Positions 37,366 through 46,916 of a stretch of 64,000 nucleotides of DNA are shown here, one piece after another. Source of the DNA: Microbacterium arborescens (GTDB lineage: Bacteria > Actinomycetota > Actinomycetes > Actinomycetales > Microbacteriaceae); NCBI RefSeq assembly GCF_030369635.1, contig NZ_CP128474.1, positions 2,170,001 through 2,234,000 on the forward strand, in the 5' to 3' direction. Position numbers and translations under genes: made by a program. Below the pieces are notes generated by a model. It made no database searches. It had not been told where the DNA came from and saw only the letters and a list, made by a program, of their open reading frames with translations. Numbering within the stretch: position 1 is the stretch's first letter; each line of letters starts with the position of its first letter.

Positions 37366-38295
37366 GTGCTGTCTGTGATCGCCGTCCTCGTCGCGGCGGT
37401 GCTGTTCGGCACCACCGGCACCGCGCAGGCACTCGGGCCCGGGGACACGACGCCGCTGGGCGTCGGAGCCGCTCGTCTCATCGTCGGAGGAACGGCCCTC
37501 GCGGTCGTCGGCCTGGCGATCGGAGCGCGCCGACAGCGCACGCGCCTCGCGCGTGACGGCATCCGCCCGGCCGGCGGTCCGCGGGCCGTCGCGCTGATGA
37601 TCGTGACCGGGCTGTGCCTCGCGCTGTATCAACCGCTGTTCTTCCTCGGCACGGCCCGCAACGGTGTCGCCGTGGGAACGGTGATCGCTCTCGGCTCCGC
37701 ACCCGTGCTCGCCGGCCTGCTGGAGTGGGCGCTCACCCGGCGACGGCCGACCACGTCGTGGATGACTGCGACGGCGCTGGCCACCGCAGGAGTGGCGCTG
37801 CTCGCCATCGCGGGAGGCGGCTCGGCAGGAGCCGACGGCCTCGGCGTGATGGGGTCGGTCGGGGCGGGCGCGTCGTTCGCCGTGATCGCGAACGCCCAAC
37901 GGCGGTTGATCTCCGGAGGCTGGGACGCGTTCACCGTCTCGGGCGCGATGGGCGCCGGAGCGGCGGTCTGCGGCGCCGCGATGGTTCCCTTCACCGACAT
38001 GGGCTGGCTGACCGACCCGCGGGGCTGGACGATGACCCTCTGGCTCGGCATCGCGACGGTCGCGCTCGCGTACGCCCTGTTCACGTGGGGACTGGGCGGC
38101 TTGAGTGCGGCGACCGCCGCCACCCTCACCCTCGCCGAGCCGCTGACCGCGAGCCTGCTGGGCGTGCTCATGCTTGGCGAACGCCTCGCCCCGTTGGCGC
38201 TGGTGGGGCTTGCGGTACTGGCCGCCGGGCTGGTGCTGCTCGCCGTCACCTCGCGGTCTCGCCGAAACCCCGCCCCTACGCCTCTGGAGGCCTGA
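37366..38295 (+). CDS. EamA-type DMT transporter
   Basis: The 309-residue protein has ten predicted helices in two EamA repeats; the second ends with LAEPLTASLLGVLMLGERL, the family signature. It is an inner-membrane exporter of small metabolites, substrate unknown. GTG 37366 is the start, with GGAGG close upstream. The next gene follows after 1 bp, so the two are co-transcribed. Confidence 0.88.
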   Translation: MLSVIAVLVAAVLFGTTGTAQALGPGDTTPLGVGAARLIVGGTALAVVGLAIGARRQRTRLARDGIRPAGGPRAVALMIVTGLCLALYQPLFFLGTARNGVAVGTVIALGSAPVLAGLLEWALTRRRPTTSWMTATALATAGVALLAIAGGGSAGADGLGVMGSVGAGASFAVIANAQRRLISGGWDAFTVSGAMGAGAAVCGAAMVPFTDMGWLTDPRGWTMTLWLGIATVALAYALFTWGLGGLSAATAATLTLAEPLTASLLGVLMLGERLAPLALVGLAVLAAGLVLLAVTSRSRRNPAPTPLEA

Positions 38296-38296
38296 C

Positions 38297-38791
38297 ATGA
38301 CGCATTCCCTCACGATCGTGCGCGACGACCTGACCGGCGAGGCGACACGGGGTCTCATCGCCGCGCACCTGGCCGGGATGCTCGCCAACACGCCCGTCGA
38401 GAGCGTGCACGCACTCGACCTCGGAGAGCTGCAGCATCCGTCGGTCCAGGTGTACTCGGCCTGGATCGGCGATGAGATCGCCGCCGTCGGCGCGTTCAAG
38501 ACCTTCGACTCCGATCGTGCCGAGCTCAAGTCGATGCGGGTCGCCGATGCGTTCCTGGGGCGCGGGCTGGGGCGCGCGATGCTCCGGCATCTCGAGCGCG
38601 AGGCGCGGCAAGCCGGCGTCCGATCGCTCTGGCTCGAGACCGGGGCGGGCCCCGATTTCGTCGCCGCACGGGCCCTGTACGAGAGCGCAGGGTTCTCGTA
38701 CTGCCCGCCTTTCGGCGACTACTCCCCCGACCCGCTGTCGGTCTTCATGACGCGCGACCTCGCCCCCTCGCCCGGCCCCGCTGCGCCCTGA
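38297..38791 (+). CDS. GNAT family N-acetyltransferase
   Basis: The 164-residue protein has the acetyl-CoA loop in FLGRGLGRAMLRHLE (pattern R/Q-x-x-G-x-G/A) and a C-terminal ALYESAGFSYCPPFGDY typical of small-molecule GNATs. The ribosome site TGGAGG lies just before ATG 38297, inside the end of the transporter gene. The acceptor is unknown. The gap after it (38792-38899) has no clear terminator. Confidence 0.9.
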   Translation: MTHSLTIVRDDLTGEATRGLIAAHLAGMLANTPVESVHALDLGELQHPSVQVYSAWIGDEIAAVGAFKTFDSDRAELKSMRVADAFLGRGLGRAMLRHLEREARQAGVRSLWLETGAGPDFVAARALYESAGFSYCPPFGDYSPDPLSVFMTRDLAPSPGPAAP

Positions 38792-38899
38792 GCCGCAACG
38801 CGGTCGCCGTCGGGCGCAGTTCGAGGCATCAGGCGCAGCTTGAACCGCGCCTCACACGTGAAAGTGCGCCCCACTCGGGCCAGGCCGCCGGCTGAGACG

Positions 38900-40081
38900 T
38901 CAGCGGATGCGGTGCACGAGCGCGACCGCGGTGGCCGAGACGCCTTCGCCGGCGCCGGTGAACCCGAGGCCGTCAGTCGTCGTCGCGGCGACGGAGACCG
39001 GCGCCCCGAGTGCCGCTGTCAGGACCGCCTCGGCCTCGGCACGGCGCGAGGCGAACCGCGGCCGATTGGCCTGCACCTGCACCGAGACGTTTCCGATCGC
39101 GAAGCCGGCCTCGGCGACGAGCTCGCGCACGCGACGGAGGAACACGACCCCCGAGGCACCCGCGTATTCGGGACGATCGACCCCGAAATGCGTGCCGATG
39201 TCTCCGAGACCTGCGGCGGCCAGCACCGCGTCGACGATGGCATGAGCGACGGCGTCGCCGTCGGAGTGCCCACGCAGGCCCGGTTCGCCGGGCCATTCCA
39301 ATCCCGCCAGACGCAGCGCTCCGTCTCCGCCGAACGCGTGGACGTCGGTGCCGATGCCGACGAGCGGCAGCACGGATGCCGCGTTCGCGGCGGGCCCGAG
39401 AAGATGACGCGCCCGGTCGAGGTCGGCCGGCGTGGTGATCTTGAACGACACGTCATCACCGGCCACGGTCTGCACTGGGTGACCGGCGGCTGCGAACAGC
39501 GCAGCGTCGTCGGTGTGTTCCTCGGTCGCCCCGGCGTACACCGCTTCGAGGAGCGCACGCGGAAAGCCCTGCGGCGTCTGTGCCGCGACGAGCGGGGCGC
39601 GATCGACGGCTTCATCGACCACCCGGCCGGTCACGCGTTTGAGCGTGTCGACGACGGGGCGGACGGGCACTACGCCGGCACCGGTCCTCTCGACCTCGGC
39701 GATCACCCGTTCGAAGACCTCCGGCGGGGTCAGGGCACGAGCAGCGTCGTGGACGAGCACGACCTCGACGTCGGCCCACAGCGCGTCCAGCCCCGCGGCG
39801 ACCGACTGCTGACGTGTCTGACCACCGACGACGACTGAGACGAGGTCGGCGCGTTCGCCGAAAACCGCCTCGGCTTCGGTCTGCGCGTCGCCCTCACGCC
39901 CGTGCGGCGCGACGATCACGACCTGGGCAGTCGGCGCGGCGACCACCCCCTCGAGAGCGTGCCTCAGGATCGAGTGCTCGTCGATGCCGACGAACGCCTT
40001 CGGCGCTCCGGCAGCGAGTCGCGTTCCGGAGCCGGCGGCGACCACGATGACCGCGACGCGCGGAACGGGGATGATGCCCAC
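38900..40081 (-). CDS. ispDF: Bifunctional IspD/IspF enzyme of the MEP pathway
   Basis: The 393-residue fusion carries IspD (about 8-225: [26 protein letters not shown]) and IspF (about 235-393: [24 protein letters not shown] with DxH/His zinc ligands). IspD makes CDP-methylerythritol and IspF the cyclic 2,4-diphosphate, two non-consecutive steps to isoprenoids. The start is GTG 40081, 23 bp after the carD stop, so carD and ispDF are co-transcribed. A longer open frame into carD is an artefact. Confidence 0.95.
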   Translation of the reverse strand: MGIIPVPRVAVIVVAAGSGTRLAAGAPKAFVGIDEHSILRHALEGVVAAPTAQVVIVAPHGREGDAQTEAEAVFGERADLVSVVVGGQTRQQSVAAGLDALWADVEVVLVHDAARALTPPEVFERVIAEVERTGAGVVPVRPVVDTLKRVTGRVVDEAVDRAPLVAAQTPQGFPRALLEAVYAGATEEHTDDAALFAAAGHPVQTVAGDDVSFKITTPADLDRARHLLGPAANAASVLPLVGIGTDVHAFGGDGALRLAGLEWPGEPGLRGHSDGDAVAHAIVDAVLAAAGLGDIGTHFGVDRPEYAGASGVVFLRRVRELVAEAGFAIGNVSVQVQANRPRFASRRAEAEAVLTAALGAPVSVAATTTDGLGFTGAGEGVSATAVALVHRIR

Positions 40082-40103
40082 GGCAGCGGATGCCGACTCG
40101 GCC

Positions 40104-40586
40104 TCAGGAAGCGAGGACCTCGTCGAGGACGCCCGAAGCGTGCTCCTCGTCGGCCTTGAGCGCGAGCGCGATCTCTGACACGAGGATCTGACGCGCCTTC
40201 GCGAGCATGCGCTTCTCACCTGCGGACAGACCACGATCCTGGTCGCGACGCCACAGGTCGCGGACGACCTCGCTCACCTTGATGACATCGCCCGAGGCGA
40301 GCTTCTCGAGGTTGGCCTTGTACCGGCGCGACCAGTTGGTCGGCTCTTCGGTGAAAGGAGCACGCAGGACGTCGAACACACGCTCGAGCCCGTCCTTGCC
40401 GATGACGTCGCGAACGCCGACCAGATCGACGTTGTCAGCCGGGACCTCGATGATGAGGTCTCCCTGGGTGACGTTGAGCTTCAGGTATTTCTTCGTCTCG
40501 CCCTTGATGATCCGGTCCTTGACCTCGATGATCGTGGCTGCCCCGTGGTGGGGGTAGACGACGGTTTCGCCAACCTCAAAAAGCAT
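40104..40586 (-). CDS. carD: CarD-family RNA polymerase-binding regulator
   Basis: The 160-residue protein has an N-terminal Tudor-like RNAP-interaction domain ([17 protein letters not shown]) and a helical C-terminal DNA-binding domain with the conserved tryptophan in NWSRRYKAN. CarD binds the RNAP beta subunit and stabilises open complexes at rRNA and other promoters in actinobacteria. Its position before ispD is conserved. ATG 40586 matches the family start; upstream in-frame codons are not part of it. Confidence 0.96.
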   Translation of the reverse strand: MLFEVGETVVYPHHGAATIIEVKDRIIKGETKKYLKLNVTQGDLIIEVPADNVDLVGVRDVIGKDGLERVFDVLRAPFTEEPTNWSRRYKANLEKLASGDVIKVSEVVRDLWRRDQDRGLSAGEKRMLAKARQILVSEIALALKADEEHASGVLDEVLAS

Positions 40587-40741
40587 GGAGTTATATCCCT
40601 TCGGCAACATCCAGGATAACACAGGGGGCATACAGTAAGGTTTGCCGCCGCTTGTGCCCGGCGGCATCCCGGCGGTGTCGGCGCGCGACCCCCGTCACCG
40701 TTTAGACTGCTGAGGTCGCTGTCTGCCTGCCTGGAGGATCC

Positions 40742-41257
40742 GTGAAACTGCGAATCGTCGCCTCGATTGCCGTGGGCGCCGCCCTGACCCTGGGAGCCAC
40801 CGGCTGCAGCATGATCTCGCCGCAGGCGACGACCATCGACTTCTCCGCCTCCGACGGCGTGAACATCCCGCCGTCGGGCCCGCTCGACGTGCGCAACGCG
40901 ATGGTCATCGCCGACGAGTCCGGCACCTCGGGCAACTTCCTCGCCGCCATCGTCAACCCCACCGATGACGACCACACACTCATCTTCGGGTTCGGCGGCG
41001 TCACCACGACCCTCGAGGTTCCGGCCCGCGACAGCATCAGCCTCGGTGTCGACGGCAACGAGCCGATCCTGCTCGACGGCATCGACACCCAGCCCGGCGC
41101 GACGCTGCCGATGGCGTTCCAGTCGGGCGACGCCGAGGGCGTTCTCATCGACGTCCCGGTCCTCGACGGCACGCTCCCGTACTACACCGAGTACGTCCCG
41201 CGCGAGGCGCCGACCCCGTCGGCCACTCCCACGCCGTCGGCCACGCCGACCCCGTGA
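40742..41257 (+). CDS. Secreted lipoprotein of unknown function
   Basis: The 171-residue protein has a signal peptide with lipobox LGATGC (lipidated Cys about 22), an Ig-like beta-rich middle (FLAAIVNPTDDDHTL, LEVPARDSISLG) and a repetitive PTPSATPTPSATPTP tail. Start GTG 40742 follows GGAGGATCC. Such proteins next to carD are common in Microbacteriaceae, but no function is assigned. It is divergent from carD. Confidence 0.82.
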   Translation: MKLRIVASIAVGAALTLGATGCSMISPQATTIDFSASDGVNIPPSGPLDVRNAMVIADESGTSGNFLAAIVNPTDDDHTLIFGFGGVTTTLEVPARDSISLGVDGNEPILLDGIDTQPGATLPMAFQSGDAEGVLIDVPVLDGTLPYYTEYVPREAPTPSATPTPSATPTP

Positions 41258-41300
41258 CGACTCGGCGCCTCTGACTTCCCGCTTCCCGCCTGCTGCGGGG

Positions 41301-41385
41301 CGCACGAACTTCGGAGTACGTCGCGGACCTCGGACCGTTGGCGCAGATTCCTCCGAGAGCCGCGTCACCCTCCGAAGTTCGTGCG
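41301..41385. repeat. 85-bp element bounded by 16-bp perfect inverted repeats
   Basis: CGCACGAACTTCGGAG (41301-41316) and its exact reverse complement (41370-41385) flank 53 bp between the convergent lipoprotein and regX3 genes. The arms are too far apart for a standard terminator; they look like a small palindromic repeat or a MITE remnant. The right arm ends 4 bp before the regX3 stop. Confidence 0.7.
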
Positions 41386-41388
41386 TCG

Positions 41389-42072
41389 TCAGCCCTCGAA
41401 GCGGTAGCCGAGTCCCCGTACGGTGAGCAGCATCGACGGTCGCCCCGGATCGGTCTCGATGCGCGAGCGGATGCGCTTGATGTGCACGTCGAGCGTCTTC
41501 GTGTCGCCGAAGTAGTCGCTCCCCCACACGCGGTCGATCAGCTGGCCACGGGTCATCACACGGCCCGCGTTGCGCATGAGCACCTCGAGCAGCTCGAACT
41601 CCTTCAACGGCATATTGATCTCGCCGCCGTCGACGGCCACCGTGTGGCGGTCGAGGTCGATCGTGACCCGGCCGCCCACGAGGACACGCTCATCCACGTC
41701 GACATCGGCTGTCGCGGCCCGGCGCAGCACAGCGCGCATCCGTGCGAGCAGCTCGCGCGACGAGTAGGGCTTCGTGACGTAGTCGTCGGCACCGAGCTCG
41801 AGCCCCACCACGATGTCCACCTCGGAGTCCTTGGCGGTGAGCATGATGATGGGCGTCTTCGAGGTGGTCCGGATGATGCGGCAGACCTCGGTTCCCGGCA
41901 TCCCGGGCAGCATGAGGTCGAGCAGCACGATGTCGGCTCCGCGCGACTGGAACGCCTCGAGCGCGGCGGGCCCGTCCTCGGCGATCTCTACCTCGAAACC
42001 CTCCCGCCGCAGCAGATACGCCAGGGGGTCAGCGAGGTCGGGCTCATCCTCCACGAGCAGGACACGGGTCAT
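41389..42072 (-). CDS. regX3: Response regulator RegX3
   Basis: The 227-residue OmpR-type regulator has a receiver with phosphoacceptor in DIVLLDLMLPGMPG (D52) and K in DDYVTKPYSSREL, then a winged helix ending RSMLLTVRGLGYRF-like. The sequence closely follows RegX3 of mycobacteria, the phosphate-starvation regulator. ATG 42072 overlaps the senX3 stop as ATGA, so the pair is translationally coupled. The PHO boxes upstream of pstS (54207-54241) are its expected targets. Confidence 0.93.
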   Translation of the reverse strand: MTRVLLVEDEPDLADPLAYLLRREGFEVEIAEDGPAALEAFQSRGADIVLLDLMLPGMPGTEVCRIIRTTSKTPIIMLTAKDSEVDIVVGLELGADDYVTKPYSSRELLARMRAVLRRAATADVDVDERVLVGGRVTIDLDRHTVAVDGGEINMPLKEFELLEVLMRNAGRVMTRGQLIDRVWGSDYFGDTKTLDVHIKRIRSRIETDPGRPSMLLTVRGLGYRFEG

Positions 42073-43277
42073 GATGGGTCTCCCTTGGGTCGGGCGGGCA
42101 GCGCCCGGCCGATCTTCTTTCTGGTCTTGCGCGGGGCCGTCGCCGCACCGTCGGGGGCGGCGATCGCGGGCAGGCGGATCGTGAACGTCGAGCCACGACC
42201 GGGGCGCGACCACAGCTGGACCTCGCCGCCGTGGCGCTGCACGGCGTGCTTGACGATCGCGAGCCCGAGCCCGGTGCCGCCCGTGCGCCGCGAGCGGGCA
42301 TAGTCGGCGCGGTAGAAGCGCTCGAAGACACGCTGCTGCTCGCTCTCGGGGATGCCGATGCCGCGATCGGTCACCGCGATCTCGACCGTGTCGTCCGTGC
42401 CCCGGATGCCCACGCCGACCTGACTGGCGGGCGGCGAGTACACGATGGCGTTCGCGATGAGGTTGCCGACCGCTTCGCTCAGCACCTGCACGTCGCCGCG
42501 CACGTACAGGCCGCGATCGCCGCCCCGCACGAGCGCGACGCCCGCCGACTCGGCAGCGATCGCGTGCGTCTCGATCGCCGACGTCACGACCTCGTCGATG
42601 GCGACATCCCGCAGTTCGGTCAGCTCGTCGGACGACTGCAGCCGCGACAGGCTCATGATGCGCGAGGTGAGGTTCCCGAGCCGCATCGCCTCGGCACTGA
42701 GCCGGCTGGCGAACGAGCGCACCTGCTCGGGGTCGTCGGCCGCCGACTCGATCGCCTCGGCGAGCAGGGTGACGGCTCCGACCGGCGTCTTCAGCTCGTG
42801 GCTCGTGTTCGCCACGAAGTCGCGTCGCATCTCCGCGAGCCGCTCCCGCTCGGTGATGTCGCGCACGAGCACCAGCGTGAACCGGGGGGTGATGCTGCTC
42901 GCGCGCGCGACGATCAGCCGCGGCTCCGCGGGAGCCACCCCGCGACGCAGCTTGAGCGTGCCCGTCTCGGAGTGCGGCACGCCGCGGGAGGACCGCAGCA
43001 GCTCGCGCAACTCGTCGCCGGGGACCGTCTCGCCCTCGAAGAGCCCGAACAGCTCGGCGGAGGGAGACGTGGCCACGATGGTGAACGACGCGTCGACGAT
43101 CAGCGCGGCTTCATCGAGTGCCGCGAGCACGTCGCGCGCGCCCGCCGGGAGATCGCCGTCGGCCTGCTCCTGCGCTTGGGCGCGCGCACGCCAGGCGAGG
43201 AAGGCCACAGCGCTGATGAGAAGGCCGACGAACGCGCCCGCGAGAAGGGCGACCAGCGCGAGCTGCGTCGGATTCAT
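42069..43277 (-). CDS. senX3: Sensor histidine kinase SenX3
   Basis: The 402-residue protein has an N-terminal membrane helix (about 7-29), a PAS-like domain (about 48-150), HisKA with phosphoacceptor H in ANTSHELKTPVGA, and HATPase (NLIANAIVYSP, DRGIGIP, GGTGLGLAIV). It has the SenX3 layout. It senses phosphate status indirectly through PstSCAB and PhoU, and phoU lies just across the divergent promoter region. Confidence 0.93.
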   Translation of the reverse strand: MNPTQLALVALLAGAFVGLLISAVAFLAWRARAQAQEQADGDLPAGARDVLAALDEAALIVDASFTIVATSPSAELFGLFEGETVPGDELRELLRSSRGVPHSETGTLKLRRGVAPAEPRLIVARASSITPRFTLVLVRDITERERLAEMRRDFVANTSHELKTPVGAVTLLAEAIESAADDPEQVRSFASRLSAEAMRLGNLTSRIMSLSRLQSSDELTELRDVAIDEVVTSAIETHAIAAESAGVALVRGGDRGLYVRGDVQVLSEAVGNLIANAIVYSPPASQVGVGIRGTDDTVEIAVTDRGIGIPESEQQRVFERFYRADYARSRRTGGTGLGLAIVKHAVQRHGGEVQLWSRPGRGSTFTIRLPAIAAPDGAATAPRKTRKKIGRALPARPKGDPS

Positions 43278-43448
43278 TCCTTCAGATTAAGACGTGGCAC
43301 GGCGCCCTCCCATCGCGTCCGGGCCGTTCCTACCCCGACTCGGACTGATGTTCATCGCCTCGGCACCGTTCGTTAACCTTGTCGAGCGACAATCGCGTCG
43401 CCGTGAGTACGGCGTCGTGCTGTCTCCGCAAGAAGGAAAGGTGCTCCG

Positions 43449-44135
43449 ATGCGCGAAGTCTTCCACCAGTCCCTCGAGGACGTCCAGACCCGCCTGGTCG
43501 AGATCTCCGAGCTGGTGACCGTCGCGATCGAGAAGGCCACGCGTGCATTCGGCACGAGCGACATCACCCTCGCCGAAGAGGTCATCGACGCGGATGCCGT
43601 CATCGACGACAAGGCCATCGCGATCGACGAGCTCGCCATCGAGATCCTCGCGCGTCAGCAGCCGGTCGCCCGCGACCTGCGCATCGTCGTCTCAGCGCTG
43701 CGCACGAGCGCGTCGCTGGAGCGCATGGGCGACATCGCCGAGCACATCGCGCAGCTGACGCGCATGCGCTTTCCCGAGCGCGCGATCCCGAAGGGCTTGA
43801 AGGGCACCTTCACCAAGATGGGCGAGATCGACGTCGAGGTCGCGCGTACGCTGACCGAGCTGCTGCGCTCCGAGGACCTCGCGCTCGTCGAGACGCTGCG
43901 TGGTCTCGACGACCGGCTCGACGACCTCCACCTGAGCGTCTTCGAGAAGGTCCTCAGCGAGAACTGGCAGGGCGAGGCGGCGGCGACCGTCGATGCAACG
44001 CTCGCCAGCCGCTACCACGAGCGCTTCGCCGATCACGCAGTGACGGTGGGCAAGCGGGTGGCCTACCTCGCCACGGGCGAATGGCGTCCCGACACCGAAA
44101 CGATCAACGTCATCGTGAACGAGAACGGTCTCTGA
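43449..44135 (+). CDS. phoU: Phosphate transport regulator PhoU
   Basis: The 228-residue protein has two three-helix PhoU repeats with the metal-binding E/DxxxD motifs (ASLERMGDIAEHIA and HERFADHAVTVGKR). It links Pst transport activity to the SenX3 kinase and restrains the Pho response. Here it is separated from pstSCAB by 10 kb and faces senX3-regX3. It ends in a strong terminator. Confidence 0.95.
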   Translation: MREVFHQSLEDVQTRLVEISELVTVAIEKATRAFGTSDITLAEEVIDADAVIDDKAIAIDELAIEILARQQPVARDLRIVVSALRTSASLERMGDIAEHIAQLTRMRFPERAIPKGLKGTFTKMGEIDVEVARTLTELLRSEDLALVETLRGLDDRLDDLHLSVFEKVLSENWQGEAAATVDATLASRYHERFADHAVTVGKRVAYLATGEWRPDTETINVIVNENGL

Positions 44136-44152
44136 CCGACATCCGATCGACG

Positions 44153-44188
44153 ACGAGGGGGCGGTGCCGATCGGCACCGCCCCCTCGT
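44153..44188. terminator. Bidirectional terminator between phoU and gpmA
   Basis: The 36-bp stretch is a perfect palindrome (arms of 18 bp, ACGAGGGGGCGGTGCCGA and its complement). It forms a long stem with a tight loop between convergent genes. Confidence 0.88.
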
Positions 44189-44199
44189 ACGTGTCGTGC

Positions 44200-44949
44200 T
44201 TACGCCTTGCCCTGATTGGCCACGGCTGCGGCGCCGGCGGCGGCGGCCTCGGGGTCGAGGTACTCGCCCGGCCCGAGCGGCTTCAGGTTCTCGTCGAGCT
44301 TGTAGACCAGCGGGATGCCGGTCGGGATGTTCAGCTCGGCGATGTCGTCGTCGCTGATGCCCTCGAGCTGCTTGACGAGAGCGCGGAGCGAGTTGCCGTG
44401 AGCGGTGACGAGCACGGTCTTGCCGTCGCGCAGGTCGGCGGCGATGTCGGACTCCCAGTACGGCAGCAGACGGTCGATGACGAGCTTGAGCGATTCGGTG
44501 CGGGGCACCTCGCCGTCGATGCCGACGTAGCGCGGGTCGTTGACCTGGCTGTACTGGTCGTCGTCGGCGAGGGGCGGCGGCGGAACGTCGAACGAGCGGC
44601 GCCACAGCATGAACTGCTCGTTGCCGAACTCGGCGAGCGTCTGCGCCTTGTCCTTGCCCTGCAGCGCTCCGTAGTGACGCTCGTTCAGGCGCCACGACCG
44701 CTTGACCGGGATCCACAGGCGATCGGCGGCGTCGAGCGCGATCTGAGCGGTCTGGATGGCACGGCTGAGGACGGACGTGTAGAGGACGTCGGGCAGCAGG
44801 CCGGCCTCGGCGAGCAGCTCACCGCCGCGCTGGGCCTCGGCCTTGCCCTGGTCGGTCAGTCGGACATCGACCCAGCCGGTGAACTGGTTGGACTTGTTCC
44901 ACTCGCTCTGCCCGTGGCGGAGGAGGATCAGCGTGTACGGCGCACTCAT
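44200..44949 (-). CDS. gpmA: 2,3-bisphosphoglycerate-dependent phosphoglycerate mutase
   Basis: This 249-residue histidine-phosphatase-superfamily enzyme interconverts 3- and 2-phosphoglycerate. The phosphohistidine is in [10 protein letters not shown], the second His in [10 protein letters not shown], with ERHYGALQG between. In many actinobacteria gpm lies directly upstream of senX3-regX3; here it is on the other side of phoU. Confidence 0.96.
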   Translation of the reverse strand: MSAPYTLILLRHGQSEWNKSNQFTGWVDVRLTDQGKAEAQRGGELLAEAGLLPDVLYTSVLSRAIQTAQIALDAADRLWIPVKRSWRLNERHYGALQGKDKAQTLAEFGNEQFMLWRRSFDVPPPPLADDDQYSQVNDPRYVGIDGEVPRTESLKLVIDRLLPYWESDIAADLRDGKTVLVTAHGNSLRALVKQLEGISDDDIAELNIPTGIPLVYKLDENLKPLGPGEYLDPEAAAAGAAAVANQGKA

Positions 44950-44989
44950 ACTCCGAGTCTATCGAGCCGGGGCCTGCGATCATGGGGGC

Positions 44990-45808
44990 ATGGCCCCGGG
45001 ACATATCGGGCAGGCCACCCGTGGAACCACCAACACGAATCGCCTGCGGCGCGTCGATCGCTGGATCGCGCGGCATCCCGTGCTGCGCCGGTGCGCCGAT
45101 CCCCTCGTGATCGACCTCGGGTACGGGGCGAGCGGCGTGACAGCGTTCGAGCTCGAGGCACGTCTGCGCCTCGCACGAGCCGACGTCGAGGTCGTCGGAC
45201 TCGAGATCGATCCCGAGCGCGTCGCCCGGGCGCGCGAGCAGCTCGAGGAGGTCCGCGCCGGGCGCACGTCCTTCGCACCGGATGCCCGCGTCGGGTTCGA
45301 ACGAGGTGGATTCGAGGTGCCCGCGCCGGGCGGGCGCCGACCCGCGATCATCCGCGCCTTCAACGTGTTGCGCCAGTACGACGAGGCGGATGTCGCCGAC
45401 GCGTGGACGCGGATGACGTCGCGCCTCGCGCCCGACGGGATGCTCGTCGAGGGCACGTGCGACGAGATCGGCCGCGTCAGCACCTGGATCGAGGTGGGAC
45501 CGGATGCCGCGCCCCGCAGCCTCACCGTCTCACTGCGCCTGTCTGGACTGGACTCGCCCGCCATCGCGGCCGAACGTCTGCCGAAAGCCCTCATCCACCG
45601 CAACGTCGTGGGCGAGCGCGTGCACGATCTGCTGGCCCTGCTCGACGACGAGTGGCGCCGGGCCGCGCCGGCATCCGCTTTCGGTCCCGTCCAGCGGTGG
45701 CGTTCCGCTCTGGGCGCGATGGCCGACCGCGGATTCGACCTTGGCGACCGCTCACGGTGGCGTTTGGGCGAGTTCACGGTTCCCTGGAGTGCGGTCGCGC
45801 CGCGCTGA
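44990..45808 (+). CDS. Putative SAM-dependent methyltransferase
   Basis: The 272-residue protein has a Rossmann-like methyltransferase core: DPLVIDLGYGASGVTAFEL corresponds to motif I, VVGLEIDPERV to the acidic loop, and APDGMLVEGTCDEIG to motif post-II. Target unknown. ATG 44990 is chosen because TGCGAT ends 10 nt before it and MAPGHIGQATRGTTN is the family start. It is divergent from gpmA. Confidence 0.83.
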   Translation: MAPGHIGQATRGTTNTNRLRRVDRWIARHPVLRRCADPLVIDLGYGASGVTAFELEARLRLARADVEVVGLEIDPERVARAREQLEEVRAGRTSFAPDARVGFERGGFEVPAPGGRRPAIIRAFNVLRQYDEADVADAWTRMTSRLAPDGMLVEGTCDEIGRVSTWIEVGPDAAPRSLTVSLRLSGLDSPAIAAERLPKALIHRNVVGERVHDLLALLDDEWRRAAPASAFGPVQRWRSALGAMADRGFDLGDRSRWRLGEFTVPWSAVAPR

Positions 45809-45832
45809 GCCCGGGCGCCGAGCGCCGCGATG

Positions 45833-46507
45833 TCAGCCTTCGTGCCAGTCGGCCGCGTCGCGCCGAGCGGCAGCGCGGCGGGCCACGGCGACGGCGGCCT
45901 CGTAGCCGTCCTCGGGGTAGGAGACGAGGTGATCGGTCGCGAGCGCGTGAAGACGGACATTCCATTGCGCCGACGCCGCTGCAGCGTCGATCGCTTCACG
46001 GCCCGATTCACCGAGCATCACGAACGCCCGGCTGAGGCTCTGCTGGAGGTCGTCCGGGCCGACTCCGAAGTGGGCGGCCAGCTCCGATGCGAGGGCGGCA
46101 CGCTCGGCCTCGGGGGCGAGCCCCGCCGCCGTGCGCCACGCGGTCCGTGCGACAGCGGTGTCGTCGTCGTGCAGGAGCTCCCGCGTGATCGCGGGCCAGG
46201 CCCGCGGGTCGCGGATCTTCGAGAGCGTGTGGAGCGCCTGGGCACGCGCCTGCGGCGACGCCGATCCGAGCTCGGGCAGCACCGTCTCGAGGGTCGTGTC
46301 GCGGTCTTGTCGGGTCAGCGCCCAGGTGAGGGTCTCGCGCACGGTGAAGTCGGGCTCGTGGGCGCACTGCTCCACGAGAACCGGAACGTATTCGGGGCGG
46401 GGATACGTTCCGGCAGCCATCGCACTGCGGACCCGCTCGGACCCGTCGGCTGATCCCAGTGCGCGGCGCAGCAGGTCGGCGGCAGTCGGCGTGTTCTCGC
46501 TGGTCAT
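45833..46507 (-). CDS. HEAT-repeat protein
   Basis: The 224-residue all-helical protein has three or more HEAT-like repeats (ARAQALHTLSKIRDPRAWPAI, and related repeats before and after). Such domains form solenoids for protein binding; phycobilisome lyase-like HEAT proteins are similar, but the partner here is unknown. ATG 46507 follows GGAGGAATGTGAC, an ideal ribosome site; earlier in-frame ATGs lie before that site. Confidence 0.82.
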   Translation of the reverse strand: MTSENTPTAADLLRRALGSADGSERVRSAMAAGTYPRPEYVPVLVEQCAHEPDFTVRETLTWALTRQDRDTTLETVLPELGSASPQARAQALHTLSKIRDPRAWPAITRELLHDDDTAVARTAWRTAAGLAPEAERAALASELAAHFGVGPDDLQQSLSRAFVMLGESGREAIDAAAASAQWNVRLHALATDHLVSYPEDGYEAAVAVARRAAARRDAADWHEG

Positions 46508-46916
46508 GTCACATTCCTCCCCCTCCATCGAACACGCTCGCCGGCCCGCGGGCTCCGTGCGCGTCGATTTCACAACGCCGTCCCAGGTGGGACCGTGCGT
46601 GGCTTCGTCGGCGCCGCAATCAGGCTGGCCGCGACGATGGCCCGGTTGCAGCGACCGACGCACGAGCGCAGCCTGTTCGCGGCGCACAAGCCTGCGGCTC
46701 CATGCTTCGGTGCTCACGTCCCGCGCGGGCGACAGCGACCGGTCGCACGTCCGCTCCATTCGGTCGCGAGCCCGTTCCGGCGACAGGCTGAATGCGGCCC
46801 GATGCACGGTTCGGCAAGCACGGCGCAAGTACAGCCTGTCGACGGCACCGTCCTCGGCGCTGAGCGGCGAGCCGTGGCGGCCGTGAGGCAGCGCCTCACG
46901 TGCGAGCGATACGGGC
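46508..46916. other. 409-bp gap without a supported gene
   Basis: Open frames cross this gap on both strands, but none has a good start site or protein-like composition, and none resembles a known family to my eye. The near end carries the ribosome site of the HEAT gene. It could hold a decayed gene, a promoter or a small RNA; I see no clear hairpin or -10/-35 pair. Confidence 0.5.

Noticed and set aside
43350..43374. PHO box upstream of phoU/senX3 (GTTCATC and GTTCGTT)
   Set aside because: The two half-sites are 18 bp apart, not 11, and diverge from GTTCACC, so I do not call a RegX3 site.
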